Source: Paractinoplanes tereljensis (GTDB lineage: Bacteria > Actinomycetota > Actinomycetes > Mycobacteriales > Micromonosporaceae). From it: DNA of 64,000 nt. The translations under genes and the position numbers were made by a program. Positions within the stretch are counted from its first letter, which is position 1, and every line of letters begins with the position of its first letter. The DNA lies in assembly GCF_016862435.1 (NCBI RefSeq), contig NZ_BOMY01000018.1, positions 86,790 through 150,789 of the forward strand, in the 5' to 3' direction. Below, piece after piece: positions 37,743 through 46,510 of the stretch. The notes beneath the pieces are model-generated. The model was given only the letters and a program-made list of their open reading frames with translations, searched no databases and was not told the DNA's origin.

Positions 37743-38665
37743 GCTGGGACCTTGACCACCGCATCGGCCACGGCCTGGACCAGATCAACGGTACGGGGAC
37801 CCCAGCGCGAGGCGATGTCGTCGTCGAGCGGGTAGATCTGACCGGCCTTGACCGCCGTGATCGTCTTCCAGCCGGTGCGGGCCGCGATGGTCTGCGCACT
37901 CTGCTGGCAGCACTTGCTGTCGGCCAGGAAGATCGTGTCCGGGTTCGCCGTGATCAACGCTTCCGCGGCGAGCTGCGGATAGCCGCCCTTGCTCCCGTCC
38001 GGGTCGGCCGCGTCGGCCACATTGGTCATCCCGAACTTCGCGAAGATCGAGCCGACGAACGTCTTCGAGGTGACCGAGTAGAGCGTCGGGTCGAGCTCGT
38101 AGTAGTAGCTGAGCGCCGTCGCCCGGGCCGGCACCCCCTTGACGATCTTGTCGATCTGGGTGCTCATCTGCTGGTGCAACGCCTCGGCCTCGGTCGCGTG
38201 CCCGGTGAGCGTGCCGAGCTGCCCGATCTCGGCGTAGGTGTCATCCACGCTGGTCGCGGCCGGGGTGAGGAAGGTCGGGATCTTCAGCGCGCCGAGCTGC
38301 GCGACGATCTTGTCGGTGTCGTTGGAGAGCACCACCAGATCGGGGTTCTGCGCGGCGATCGCCTCGGCGTTCGGCTTGAACCCGGACAGGCTGGTCTTGG
38401 GCGCGTCGGCCGGATAGTTCGACTGGTCGTCGACCGCCACCACCTGCGGCCCGGCCCCGATCGCGAACAGCATCTCGGTGGCGGTCGGCGTCAGCGACAC
38501 GATCCGCGCGGGTTGCTTGTCGAGGGTCAGCTGCCCGACCGTGACCGGATAGGACGCCCCCGCACTCGGCGCCGAGGTAGCGGCACTCTCGCCGTCGCCA
38601 CCCCCGCACCCTCCGGCGAGAAGCAGCGCAGCGGCAGTCACAGCCGCGGTAAGCAGGCGTTTCAT
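37739..38665 (-). CDS. btuF: Vitamin B12-binding lipoprotein of the ABC importer
   Basis: 308-aa substrate-binding lipoprotein. Signal peptide with lipobox LLAGGC (Cys at about residue 20), then a Gly/Ser-rich tether and a cluster A-2 (BtuF/FhuD-like) two-lobed fold: RIVSLTPTATEMLFAIGAGPQ, NAEAIAAQNPDLVVLSND and WKTITAVKAGQIYPLDDD. ATG at 38665 with GGAGG 6 bases upstream. It is the first gene of the operon under a cobalamin riboswitch, which supports B12 rather than iron as substrate. Confidence 0.88.
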   Translation of the reverse strand: MKRLLTAAVTAAALLLAGGCGGGDGESAATSAPSAGASYPVTVGQLTLDKQPARIVSLTPTATEMLFAIGAGPQVVAVDDQSNYPADAPKTSLSGFKPNAEAIAAQNPDLVVLSNDTDKIVAQLGALKIPTFLTPAATSVDDTYAEIGQLGTLTGHATEAEALHQQMSTQIDKIVKGVPARATALSYYYELDPTLYSVTSKTFVGSIFAKFGMTNVADAADPDGSKGGYPQLAAEALITANPDTIFLADSKCCQQSAQTIAARTGWKTITAVKAGQIYPLDDDIASRWGPRTVDLVQAVADAVVKVPA

Positions 38666-38694
38666 AGGGTCCTCCAGTCGGCCGATGCTCGCCG

Positions 38695-38865
38695 ACAGAA
38701 CCTGGTGACCCCGGCCCGCCCGCGAGGCGCCCCTCTCCGAGAGCGCTTCTTCGCGACCGGCGTCCAGGCGACCTGGCTAGACCTCAATTTCCAAGGACAT
38801 CACAGTTGCGGGACAGCGCCGGTTTCCCACCGGCTTCGCTGAGACGCGGTCCCCCGCACGCTATC
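38695..38865 (-). ncRNA. Cobalamin (AdoCbl) riboswitch before btuFCD
   Basis: On the minus strand the conserved core reads GCCGGTGGGAAACCGGC (38818-38834), then CCCGCAACTGTGATG (about 38797-38811), and the B12 box AGCCAGGTCGCCTGG (38764-38778). These match the order and sequence of the cobalamin riboswitch core. Edges are approximate. The end lies about 30 bp before the btuF ATG, leaving room for a ribosome-site-sequestering switch. B12 is expected to repress the importer. Confidence 0.9.
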
Positions 38866-38871
38866 CCACAC

Positions 38872-39195
38872 TTACTTCTTCTCGTCGGCGGTGGCCGGCT
38901 CTGCGTCGGTGGGCTCCTGGACGGTTGCCCGGTCGCCGGCGGCTGCGGCGTCCTCGTCGCCGGCCAGGGCGGCTCGCAGGCGTTCCTTCTCCTCGCTGCG
39001 GCGGGTCGACGCGCCGGCCAGTTGCTCGCCCATCTGGTTGCGCCAGTCGGACAGCAGGAAGTAGGAGAGGATCGCCGAGACCAGCAGGGCGATCATCGCC
39101 CTGACCAGGATGTTCAGCGGGAGCGGCAGGAGCAGCACGAAGATCAGCACGAACAGGCCCAGGCGGCCCAGCGTGTACTTGACGGCGGGACTCAT
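38872..39195 (-). CDS. Two-helix membrane protein of the DUF4229 type
   Basis: 107-aa protein with two closely spaced helices near the N-terminus (LFVLIFVLLLPLPLNILV, AMIALLVSAILSYFLL), then a charged cytoplasmic tail rich in Glu/Ala/Asp. It matches the pattern of DUF4229 proteins found beside menaquinone genes in actinobacteria; function unknown. ATG at 39195. It lies between a second small membrane protein and the B12 importer. Confidence 0.8.
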   Translation of the reverse strand: MSPAVKYTLGRLGLFVLIFVLLLPLPLNILVRAMIALLVSAILSYFLLSDWRNQMGEQLAGASTRRSEEKERLRAALAGDEDAAAAGDRATVQEPTDAEPATADEKK

Positions 39196-39208
39196 CTCTC
39201 TCTTCTTC

Positions 39209-39640
39209 CTAACCCGCGCGGTGGCTCAGCCACCGGAGGCCGTAGAACCAGACCAGGCAATAGACCACGGTGAGGCCGGCGGCCCCGGCCAGGCCGCTGA
39301 CCAGCGCGGGGAAGACCGGCGCGGCGACGCCGACGAGGCTCATGCCGACGGCCAGGCCGAAGCCGGCGCCCAGCACGGCCACCACCACGCGGTAGGGACC
39401 GCTTTCGCGCGCGGCCCGGAACTCCTCGGTGAACAGCCACAGTGGCAGGATCAGCGCCAGCCAGCCGCTCGTGCCGCCGAACTCGGAGACCCTGGTCAGC
39501 GACAGGATCGCCTCGAAAGCCAGCAGCAGGACGGCGCCGATGACCAGCCCGGCCAGCGCGGTTCCCAACAGGTCGCCGATGGTGGCCAGGCGCCCGGTGG
39601 GGTCGCGGCGCGGACGCCGCTCACTCTTGGTCTCGGTCAT
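39209..39640 (-). CDS. Four-helix membrane protein of unknown function
   Basis: 143-aa protein with a basic N-terminus (TKSERRPRRDP) and about four helices (LLGTALAGLVIGAVLLLAF, GWLALILPLWLF, VVVAVLGAGFGLAVGMSLVG, SGLAGAAGLTVVYCLVWFYG). No domain recognised. ATG at 39640, 35 bp downstream of mqnE and 13 bp before the next gene, so it probably forms an operon with both. Confidence 0.75.
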   Translation of the reverse strand: MTETKSERRPRRDPTGRLATIGDLLGTALAGLVIGAVLLLAFEAILSLTRVSEFGGTSGWLALILPLWLFTEEFRAARESGPYRVVVAVLGAGFGLAVGMSLVGVAAPVFPALVSGLAGAAGLTVVYCLVWFYGLRWLSHRAG

Positions 39641-39675
39641 GACCCCATGAGGGTACGCCGTGCCGAGATGTCCCC

Positions 39676-40845
39676 TTACGCCCAGACCGTGGCCGGCTCG
39701 CTGCGGCGCGATGCCAGTGACGGGGCCCGGTCGTACTCCCGGACCACCTCGTAGCGGGTGTTGCGCTCGACCGGCTGGAAACCGGCGTCCCAGATCAGGT
39801 CGAGCAGGTCGTCGCGGTGCATGGTGTTGGGCGTCCCATAAGAGTCGGCGTCGTGGGTGATCTTGTATTCGACCACCGAGCCGTCCAGGTCGTCGGCGCC
39901 GAAGTTGAGTGAGAGCTGGGCGACCGACAGGCCGTGCATGACCCAGAAGTTTTTCAGGTGCGGCACGTTGTCGAACATCAGCCGGGACACCGCGAACGTC
40001 TTGAGCGACTCGGCCGGCGCGGCCATCCGGGTGCGCTCCTGGATGCGGTTGCGGATCTTGCCGTCCTGGGAGTCGACGAAGTCGTGCTGGTAGCGCAGCG
40101 GGATGAAGACCGAGAAGCCGCCGGTCTCGTCCTGCAGCTCGCGCAGGCGCATCACGTGGTCGACCCGGTGCCGCGGCTCCTCGATGTGGCCGTAGAGCAT
40201 CGTGGCCGGCGTCTTCATCCCCTTCTCATGAGCGAGACGGTGGATGCGCGACCAGTCCTCCCAGTGGCAGTTGTGGTCGACGATGTGCTGCCGGACCTCC
40301 CAGTCGAAGATCTCGGCGCCGCCGCCGGTCAGCGACTCGAGACCGGCGTCCATCAGCTCGTCGAGGATCTCGGAGGCGGGCAGGCCACTGATCTTTTCGA
40401 ACCACTGGACCTCGGTGGCGGTGAAGCACTTGAGCTTGACCTGGGGCAACGCGGCCTTCAGCTCGCGCAGCACCTTGGGGTAATAGCGCCAGGGCAGGGT
40501 CGGGTGCAGGCCATTGACGATGTGCAGCTCGGTCAGCTGCTCGTCTTCCATCTCCTTGGCCTTGCGCACGGCCTCGTCGATGCGCATGGTGTACGCATCC
40601 TTTTCGCCCGGTTTGCGCTGGAAGGAACAATATGCGCAGCTTGCCGAGCAGACGTTGGTGAGATTGAGGTGCCGGTTGACGTTGAACATCACCCGATCAC
40701 CGTTCATCTCGGTGCGCTTGTGGTGAGCCAGCCGGCCCAGCCAGGCGAGGTCGTCCGACTCGTAGAGCGCGATGCCGTCCTCACGAGTCAGCCGCTCACC
40801 TGCGTAGACCTTGGCCTCGAGCTCGCGTTTGTGCCCGGCATCCAT
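39676..40845 (-). CDS. mqnE: Aminofutalosine synthase
   Basis: Radical SAM enzyme (389 aa) that joins 3-enolpyruvyl-benzoate and SAM to give aminofutalosine. The cluster motif CSASCAYC lies near residue 67. Other signatures: NVNRHLNLTNVC, ELHIVNGLHPTLPW, and SLTGGGAEIFDWEVR. The start is ATG at 40845, preceded by GGAAGGGG; upstream in-frame sequence is not conserved. It is the first gene of the small operon with two membrane proteins. Confidence 0.95.
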   Translation of the reverse strand: MDAGHKRELEAKVYAGERLTREDGIALYESDDLAWLGRLAHHKRTEMNGDRVMFNVNRHLNLTNVCSASCAYCSFQRKPGEKDAYTMRIDEAVRKAKEMEDEQLTELHIVNGLHPTLPWRYYPKVLRELKAALPQVKLKCFTATEVQWFEKISGLPASEILDELMDAGLESLTGGGAEIFDWEVRQHIVDHNCHWEDWSRIHRLAHEKGMKTPATMLYGHIEEPRHRVDHVMRLRELQDETGGFSVFIPLRYQHDFVDSQDGKIRNRIQERTRMAAPAESLKTFAVSRLMFDNVPHLKNFWVMHGLSVAQLSLNFGADDLDGSVVEYKITHDADSYGTPNTMHRDDLLDLIWDAGFQPVERNTRYEVVREYDRAPSLASRRSEPATVWA

Positions 40846-41055
40846 CTGTGCCCCTTCCCTTAACTCGTCGTTGAGCCTACGTCCCACCCCCGACAAGAAC
40901 ACGACCGCAGGGTTTGCCAGGCGGTCCAGCTCACGCTGTCGTTCTTCGGATTCCCAGCCTTCTTTCATCTGTGATCAATCGACAGCCGTATGAGCAATGA
41001 GGTAAGCCTTTAGAGGGACGAAAAGTGGCGAGCGATCGTCACGGACGGGGAGCAC

Positions 41056-42699
41056 ATGGCTACTGGACGTCACGGAGACCGGCGAATCCGCACGGCGCGC
41101 CCTTGGTGGCGCCCTGTCGTGCTGTCCGCTGCTGCCACCGCCGCCATCGCCGCCCTGTTCAACCCGGTTCCCGCCCTGGCCGCGCCGGCCGTGCCGCAGG
41201 TGCCGGTCGCGCCCGCGGTGCCCGACGTCGGCTCCCGGCCGATGGCGCTCGGCACCCTGGTGCTGCCCGGTCAGACCGCGAGCACCACGCCGATCGTCTC
41301 GCCCACCCTGACCGGCTCCGCGACCAGCCCGGTCCTGCAGAAGATCGAAAAGGGCCGCGCCGAGATCGCCACCATCGGCGACGACCTGATCCAGCTCGGC
41401 CAGGACCGCGATCTCGCGGAGACCCAATATCAGGCGACCGAGAAGCGCTACGACGACGCCGCCTACACCCTGCAGGAAGCGCGCACCGCCGCCGCGAGCG
41501 CGGCCGCCCAGTCGATGATCGAGGCGGCCGGTCTGCCGCCCGGCTCGTTCGACCCGGGCCTGGCCGGTCTCGACGACCTGGCCCGCCTGCAGCGCGGCGA
41601 CGCCTCCACCGAGCAGGCCACCGCCCGTCAGATCAGCTCCGCCGAGACCGCCGTCCAGCTCACGCTCGACCAGGAGACCCTGGCCAAGGAGCACTGGAAC
41701 GACCTGGTCGGGCAATACGCCAAGCTCAACACCCAGCTCGGCAAGAAGCAGACGGCGCAGCAGAAACTCGAGCTGGCCAACGCGGTCGAGCTGAGCGCGG
41801 CCGAGACCAGCGAGACCATCGCCGACAGCGCGCTCGGCGCGCAATACCTCGCCGGCGCCGAGGCCGGCCGCGGTTCCGACCCGCGGGCGATCCAGGCGTT
41901 GGAGTACGCCTTGGCCCAGCGCGGCGACCCGTACGTGTGGTCCGAGGAGGGCCCGGATCAGTACGACTGCTCCGGCCTGATGTACGCGGCTTACCACTCG
42001 GTCGGTTTCCCGCTGACCCGAGTCTCCCGCGATCAGTACTGGCAGACCCGCAACAAGGTCGTCGACCGCTACTCTCTGCTCCCCGGTGACCTGCTCTTCT
42101 TCAGCTACTCGAACAGCTGGCGCGGCATCCACCACGTCGCGATGTACGCGGGTAACGGCATGATGGTCGAGGCTCCGCGCACCGGTCTCAACGTGCGGCT
42201 GACCCCGGTTCGCTGGTCGCGGCTCTTCCAGGCCACGCGCATCTTCGGCTCGGTCGAGGGCACCACCGAGGGCCCGGTGCTCGGCTCCCCCGACCCGGAG
42301 CCGAACGAGCCGACGACGCCGACCACCACCCCGGCGACCACGCCGGCCACGACGCCGGCGACCACGCCCACCACCTCGCCGACGACGAAGCCGACTACGA
42401 GCCCGACGACGAGCCCGACGACGGCGCCGACCACCCAGCCGACGACGGCGCCCACGACTCAGCCGACCACCGCTCCGACCACGCAGCCGACGACGGCGCC
42501 GACCACCGAGCCGACGACGGCCCCGCCGCCCACCGAGGCGCCTACGACCGCGCCGACCACCACGGCGCCGGCGACCGAAGAAACGACCAAGCCGGCGACC
42601 AGCACCAGCACCAGCTCGGCCACCGCGGCCGAGCAGACGACCCAGTCGAGTAGCGCCCAGCAGTCGACGGCGACCGCTTCGTCCGCATCCGCGAACTGA
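41056..42699 (+). CDS. Secreted NlpC/P60 peptidoglycan endopeptidase with Thr/Pro-rich tail
   Basis: 547-aa cell-wall hydrolase. A signal sequence (WWRPVVLSAAATAAIAALF, cleavage near ALAA) is followed by a helical coiled-coil region (about 100-270), then an NlpC/P60 domain (about 280-395). The catalytic Cys is in YDCSGLMYAAYHSVG, and the His is in GIHHVAMYAG. From about residue 415 the protein is a threonine/proline repeat (PTTxPTT units) of about 115 residues, likely a cell-wall spanning or glycosylated segment. ATG at 41056 with GGGGAG upstream. No ydaO-type riboswitch was seen upstream. Confidence 0.9.
   Translation: MATGRHGDRRIRTARPWWRPVVLSAAATAAIAALFNPVPALAAPAVPQVPVAPAVPDVGSRPMALGTLVLPGQTASTTPIVSPTLTGSATSPVLQKIEKGRAEIATIGDDLIQLGQDRDLAETQYQATEKRYDDAAYTLQEARTAAASAAAQSMIEAAGLPPGSFDPGLAGLDDLARLQRGDASTEQATARQISSAETAVQLTLDQETLAKEHWNDLVGQYAKLNTQLGKKQTAQQKLELANAVELSAAETSETIADSALGAQYLAGAEAGRGSDPRAIQALEYALAQRGDPYVWSEEGPDQYDCSGLMYAAYHSVGFPLTRVSRDQYWQTRNKVVDRYSLLPGDLLFFSYSNSWRGIHHVAMYAGNGMMVEAPRTGLNVRLTPVRWSRLFQATRIFGSVEGTTEGPVLGSPDPEPNEPTTPTTTPATTPATTPATTPTTSPTTKPTTSPTTSPTTAPTTQPTTAPTTQPTTAPTTQPTTAPTTEPTTAPPPTEAPTTAPTTTAPATEETTKPATSTSTSSATAAEQTTQSSSAQQSTATASSASAN
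42310..42560 (+). repeat. Thr/Pro codon repeat in the hydrolase tail
   Basis: Degenerate tandem repeats of ACCACGCCGACG-like units encoding PTTxPTT. They are translated, in frame and not a CRISPR or satellite. Such repeats commonly vary in length between strains. Confidence 0.8.
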
Positions 42700-42743
42700 C
42701 ATCAGCCACTGGGCGGCAAAGATCGCCTTTTCCGGTGGTAACC

Positions 42744-42768
42744 GACCGGCCGCAGGCGTGGGCCGGTC
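42744..42768 (+). terminator. Hairpin after the NlpC/P60 gene
   Basis: GACCGGCC (42744-42751) and GGCCGGTC (42761-42768) with a 9-nt loop, 45 bp after the stop. A smaller GGCG/CGCC stem followed by TTTTCC lies just before it (about 42712-42732). Either may end the transcript. Confidence 0.45.
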
Positions 42769-42858
42769 AGTGCCGGGTGTGTTCACGGGCGCGGATATGG
42801 CACGGTAGGGGGCACAGCGCCCGACGTCCGAACCGTCGGTCCGCGGTCGGGAGGGTTC

Positions 42859-44535
42859 ATGGAAGAGCGGCAGGCGACACCGGACGGCGACGGCCCCAAG
42901 CCGACGGCCGGTGGCGACCAGGAGGCGTATTCACCGCCCCCGCCGCCCGCCCCGGGAGCCCTCTGGGCCCCGTCGGCACCCACGCCATCGTCCGCGACTG
43001 CGCCGGCTGCGACCTCGCCGAGCGGGACCGAGCGGCCGGGCAGCGCGCCGGTTAGTGGTGCCGCGAGTGGCCGCGCCACCGTGGGCCGCCCGATCGGCTC
43101 GGTGAGCGCCGCCGTCCCGGTTTCCGCCAAGCCGGCGGCGAACGCCGCGGCCCCAGCGAGTGCGGCCCCAGCGAGTGCCGCGCCGGGCCGGGTCACCGGG
43201 TCCGCGCGGCCGGTCAGCCCGGCGGGTGGTGGTCTGGTGCCCGAGCGGGTCGACGGCTCGTCCCGCCAGCTCCCGGCCCAGCCCGGTGCGGGCGCGGCCC
43301 GTGCCTCGGTGCCGGGCTCGATCAGCGCAGACCCGGCCGCGGTGCGTGCCGCGACGTGGCCGAGCGGCCAGGCCAAGGTCTACGGCGGCCGCCCGGCCGA
43401 GGCCGAGGCGCCCCCGAAGCCCGCGGTCTCCTCGACCTCGATCGGCACCGCCACGGTGTCGGCCCGCCCGTCGACGGAAGCAGCGGGAGCCCCGGAAGCC
43501 AAGCCGGCCACGGAGCTGAAGCTGCCGCTGGAGAGCAGGCCGGCGACGAACACCGAGCCGGCACCGCCGAATCCGAGCGACCCGAAACCGGCCGACCCCG
43601 AGCCGTCGAAGCCGGAACCCGAAAAGCCGGAACCCGAAAAGCCAGAACCGCCGCGCCCGGTCCCGACGCCGCCACCGGCCCGGCCCCAGCCGGTCAAGCC
43701 GGCCGAGCCCGGCCCGTTCGAGCCGCCGGTGCCGTTCCCGAGCCCGGTTCCGACGCCGTTCCCGACGCCGCAGCCCAGCCCGTTCCCGCCGCCGGTTCCG
43801 GTGCCGACCCCGAGCCCGGCCCCGGGCCCCGCGCCCACCCCGCCCGGCCCGGTGCCGAACCCGGCACCGCCCAGCCCGGTGCCGCCAGGCCCCGGCCCCG
43901 CACCCGTACCCCCTGGTCCGGGCCCGTCGCCGGTACCGCCCGGCCCCGGCCCGAGCCCGGTTCCCGGTCCGCCGGGTCCGAGCCCGGTCCCCGGCCCGCC
44001 GCAGCCGCTCTTCCCGCCGCCGCCGTCGATCCCGGCCGCGTCCGGTCTGCCGACCTACACGGTGCCGCCCAGCGCCGGCCCCCGGTCGGCGGCCACCATG
44101 CCGCCGGCCAACCCATACGGGGTCGCCGGACCGGCCGCGAATACCCAGCCGTTCGGGGTAACCGCCACGCCGACCGCGCAGATAAGTTCGCCACCCGCCT
44201 ACCCAGCCGGGTTCGACCCGAACGCCACGTCGGCCGTTCCGCAGCAACGCGGTCAGGTGACCGGCCCGGGCGGAACCGTCTACGGCCTCGGCGGATACGA
44301 GACAATCGACACAACGATGCCGGTGTCGATGAATCCGGTGGAGAATTCAGGCTCGCTGACCGGGCATATCCTGGCTCAGGGCTGGCACGACGAGATCGTT
44401 GACCGTCGCCGCAGCAACTTCAAGGTAGCCATCGCGATGCTGGTGGTCCTGGGCCTGCTGGTGACCGTGAGCCTGGTTTTCCTGTTCACGGCGGGCAGCG
44501 CCTTCACCGACATGATCGAGGGACTATTCAACTGA
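42859..44535 (+). CDS. Proline-rich protein with single C-terminal membrane helix
   Basis: 558-aa protein, not assigned to a family. It has no signal peptide. Residues 1-240 are Ala/Pro/Ser rich, 240-400 are almost pure proline repeats (PEPEKPEP, PPGPGPSPV and PVPFPSPVP units), and 400-505 are mixed low complexity. One helix at about 530-552 (FKVAIAMLVVLGLLVTVSLVFLF) lies after a basic stretch (DRRRSNFK), so it is probably tail-anchored with the N-terminus in the cytoplasm. ATG at 42859. Lone gene between the hydrolase and the DEAD-box helicase. The opposite strand is also open but arginine-rich and unlikely. Confidence 0.75.
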   Translation: MEERQATPDGDGPKPTAGGDQEAYSPPPPPAPGALWAPSAPTPSSATAPAATSPSGTERPGSAPVSGAASGRATVGRPIGSVSAAVPVSAKPAANAAAPASAAPASAAPGRVTGSARPVSPAGGGLVPERVDGSSRQLPAQPGAGAARASVPGSISADPAAVRAATWPSGQAKVYGGRPAEAEAPPKPAVSSTSIGTATVSARPSTEAAGAPEAKPATELKLPLESRPATNTEPAPPNPSDPKPADPEPSKPEPEKPEPEKPEPPRPVPTPPPARPQPVKPAEPGPFEPPVPFPSPVPTPFPTPQPSPFPPPVPVPTPSPAPGPAPTPPGPVPNPAPPSPVPPGPGPAPVPPGPGPSPVPPGPGPSPVPGPPGPSPVPGPPQPLFPPPPSIPAASGLPTYTVPPSAGPRSAATMPPANPYGVAGPAANTQPFGVTATPTAQISSPPAYPAGFDPNATSAVPQQRGQVTGPGGTVYGLGGYETIDTTMPVSMNPVENSGSLTGHILAQGWHDEIVDRRRSNFKVAIAMLVVLGLLVTVSLVFLFTAGSAFTDMIEGLFN

Positions 44536-44634
44536 GTTTGGCGGACCGCTCCGGGCCATCTACCCTTGCGAGGTTGCACCGGGGCGGGTGAGCCTGCCCA
44601 CTGCCGGGGCGGAATGCGGTCGGCGTGCTAAACG

Positions 44635-44663
44635 TTGAGCCGTACACTTATGACAGTTATTGA
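44635..44663 (+). promoter_or_regulatory. Possible promoter of the DEAD-box helicase gene
   Basis: TTGAGC (44635-44640) and TATTGA (44658-44663) with a 17-bp spacer form a plausible sigma-70 type promoter. Transcription from about 44670 would give a leader of about 108 nt before the TTG start, containing a repeated CGAGCATGC (44680-44688 and 44749-44757). The 44536-44634 stretch otherwise holds nothing that I recognise. Confidence 0.35.
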
Positions 44664-44777
44664 AGCGGCGTGCCTTAAACGAGCATGCCACGGGCGTTCT
44701 TGCGGGCATTACAGCGGCAGGCTGACAGCAGCCGCGGCGGGCCATTCGCGAGCATGCGCCCCCGTAGAGAGGTTCTC

Positions 44778-46490
44778 TTGACCACTTTCGCTGATCCCAG
44801 CACGTTCCCGTCCGTTTTCGAAGCCCCTGCCAACGCAGAGGTCCCGGCCCCGGAAGAGGCCGTTGCCCCCGAGGAGACCGCCGAGATCACCCCGGCGGCC
44901 GAGACGACCCCCACCCTGACGTTCGCCGACCTGGGCCTCCCGGCCGAGATCGTCCGCGTGCTCAGCCGTGAGGGCATCACCACCCCGTTCGAGATCCAGG
45001 CCGCGACCATGCCCGACGCCCTCGCGGGCCGGGACGTGCTCGGCCGTGGCCAGACCGGTTCCGGCAAGACCCTCGCGTTCGGCCTTCCGCTGCTCGCCCG
45101 GGTCGCGCAGGGCGGCCGGGCCAAGCCGCATCACCCGAAGGCCCTGATCATGGTGCCGACGCGCGAGCTGGCCATGCAGGTGGCCGACGCGCTGCAGCCG
45201 CTGGGCCGCTCGGTCGGTGTTTTCTTGAAGACCGCAGTCGGCGGCGTGCCGTACGACCGGCAGATGGACGCCCTGCGTCGCGGCGTCGAGGTCATCGTGG
45301 CCACGCCGGGCCGGCTGGGCGACCTGATCGAGCGCGGTGCCTGCAACCTGGCCGACGTCGAGGTCACCGTCCTGGACGAGGCCGACCAGATGGCTGACAT
45401 GGGCTTCCTGCCCGAGGTCACCGAGCTGCTGGCCAAGACCCCGGAAAACGCTCAGCGCCTGCTCTTCTCGGCCACTCTCGACGGTGACGTCGACACCCTG
45501 GTCAAGCGCTTCATGCACGACCCGGTCACGCACTCGACCAACCCGGCCGAGGCCAGCGTGTCCACCATGGACCACCACCTGCTGCTGATCCCGCCGGCGG
45601 AGAAGTTCCCGATCACCGCGGCGATCGCCAACCGGACCGGCAAGACCATCGTCTTCGCCCGCACCCAGATGGGTGTTGACCGGCTGGTGGAGCAGCTGCG
45701 CATGGTCGGTGTCCGGGCCGGCGCACTGCACGGCGGCAAGACGCAGCGGGTTCGCACCCGCACGCTGGCCGAGTTCAAGGAAGGCCGCACCAACGTTCTG
45801 GTGGCCACCGACGTGGCGGCTCGTGGCATCCACGTCGACGGCATCTCGCTGGTCGTGCACGTCGACCCGCCGAAGGACCCGAAGGACTACCTGCACCGCG
45901 CGGGTCGCACCGCTCGGGCCGGCGAGTCCGGTGCGGTGGTGACGCTGGTTCTGCCGAAGCAGCGGCGCAGCACGCAGGCGATGATGGGCAAGGCCGGCGT
46001 CGCGCCGGCCGAGGTCCGGGTTCGCCTGGGCGACGAGAAGCTGGCCGAGGTGACCGGGGCTCGTGAGCCCAGCGGCATCCCGGTTCCGGAGGAGCCGGAG
46101 GCTCGCCGCGAGCGCAGCGAGCGCCCGCGTGGTCGTTTCGGTGACCGCCCGCAGCGTTCCTACGGCGACCGCCCCCAGCGGTCGTACGGTGACCGCCCGC
46201 AGGGTTCCTACGGTGACCGGCCGCAGCGCCCCTACTCGGAGCGTCAAGACCGGCCCGAGCGTTCGTACGGCGACCGGCCCACCACCGGCGACCGGCCCTT
46301 CGGCGGCGACCGGCCCACCAGCAGCGGCGACCGGGCCACCAGCGGAGACCGGCCGCGCGGAGACCGGGGCACCTTCCAGCCGCGTAACGGCGAGCGCACC
46401 GGCGGCTTCCGCCGGGACGCTCCGCGCAACGACCGGCGCGAGGGCACCGGCGGCCGCTTCGGCTCGGCCCGCCCGGCTCGCACCTACTGA
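44778..46490 (+). CDS. DEAD-box RNA helicase with Arg/Gly/Asp-rich C-terminal tail
   Basis: 570-aa ATP-dependent RNA helicase, likely in RNA remodelling or ribosome assembly, often cold-linked. An acidic N-terminus (about 1-50), then LTFADLGLPAEIVRVL with the Q motif, Walker A GQTGSGKT near residue 92, PTRELAMQV, DEAD in VLDEADQMADMGF near 200, SATL and HRAGRTARAGE near 375. The tail from about 450 has GDRPQRSY-type RGG-like repeats for RNA binding. The start is taken as TTG at 44778, with GAGAGG 6 bases upstream; an in-frame ATG at 44685 is the alternative. Confidence 0.93.
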   Translation: MTTFADPSTFPSVFEAPANAEVPAPEEAVAPEETAEITPAAETTPTLTFADLGLPAEIVRVLSREGITTPFEIQAATMPDALAGRDVLGRGQTGSGKTLAFGLPLLARVAQGGRAKPHHPKALIMVPTRELAMQVADALQPLGRSVGVFLKTAVGGVPYDRQMDALRRGVEVIVATPGRLGDLIERGACNLADVEVTVLDEADQMADMGFLPEVTELLAKTPENAQRLLFSATLDGDVDTLVKRFMHDPVTHSTNPAEASVSTMDHHLLLIPPAEKFPITAAIANRTGKTIVFARTQMGVDRLVEQLRMVGVRAGALHGGKTQRVRTRTLAEFKEGRTNVLVATDVAARGIHVDGISLVVHVDPPKDPKDYLHRAGRTARAGESGAVVTLVLPKQRRSTQAMMGKAGVAPAEVRVRLGDEKLAEVTGAREPSGIPVPEEPEARRERSERPRGRFGDRPQRSYGDRPQRSYGDRPQGSYGDRPQRPYSERQDRPERSYGDRPTTGDRPFGGDRPTSSGDRATSGDRPRGDRGTFQPRNGERTGGFRRDAPRNDRREGTGGRFGSARPARTY

Positions 46491-46510
46491 TAGACGCAAC
46501 TGAACGAGGA

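Noticed and set aside
35815..38665. Iron-siderophore importer annotation for the FecCD-type ABC genes
   Set aside because: The upstream cobalamin riboswitch favours vitamin B12 as substrate.
40846..41055. c-di-AMP (ydaO) riboswitch before the NlpC/P60 gene
   Set aside because: Such riboswitches often precede actinobacterial NlpC/P60 genes, but the conserved GGGGAACCCA-type core was not found here.
42310..42560. CRISPR-like or satellite repeats
   Set aside because: The repeats are in-frame Thr/Pro codons without spacers, inside the NlpC/P60 gene.
42931..44247. 438-codon minus-strand frame opposite the proline-rich gene
   Set aside because: Poly-Arg/Gly product that mirrors Pro codons; the plus frame ends in a credible membrane helix.
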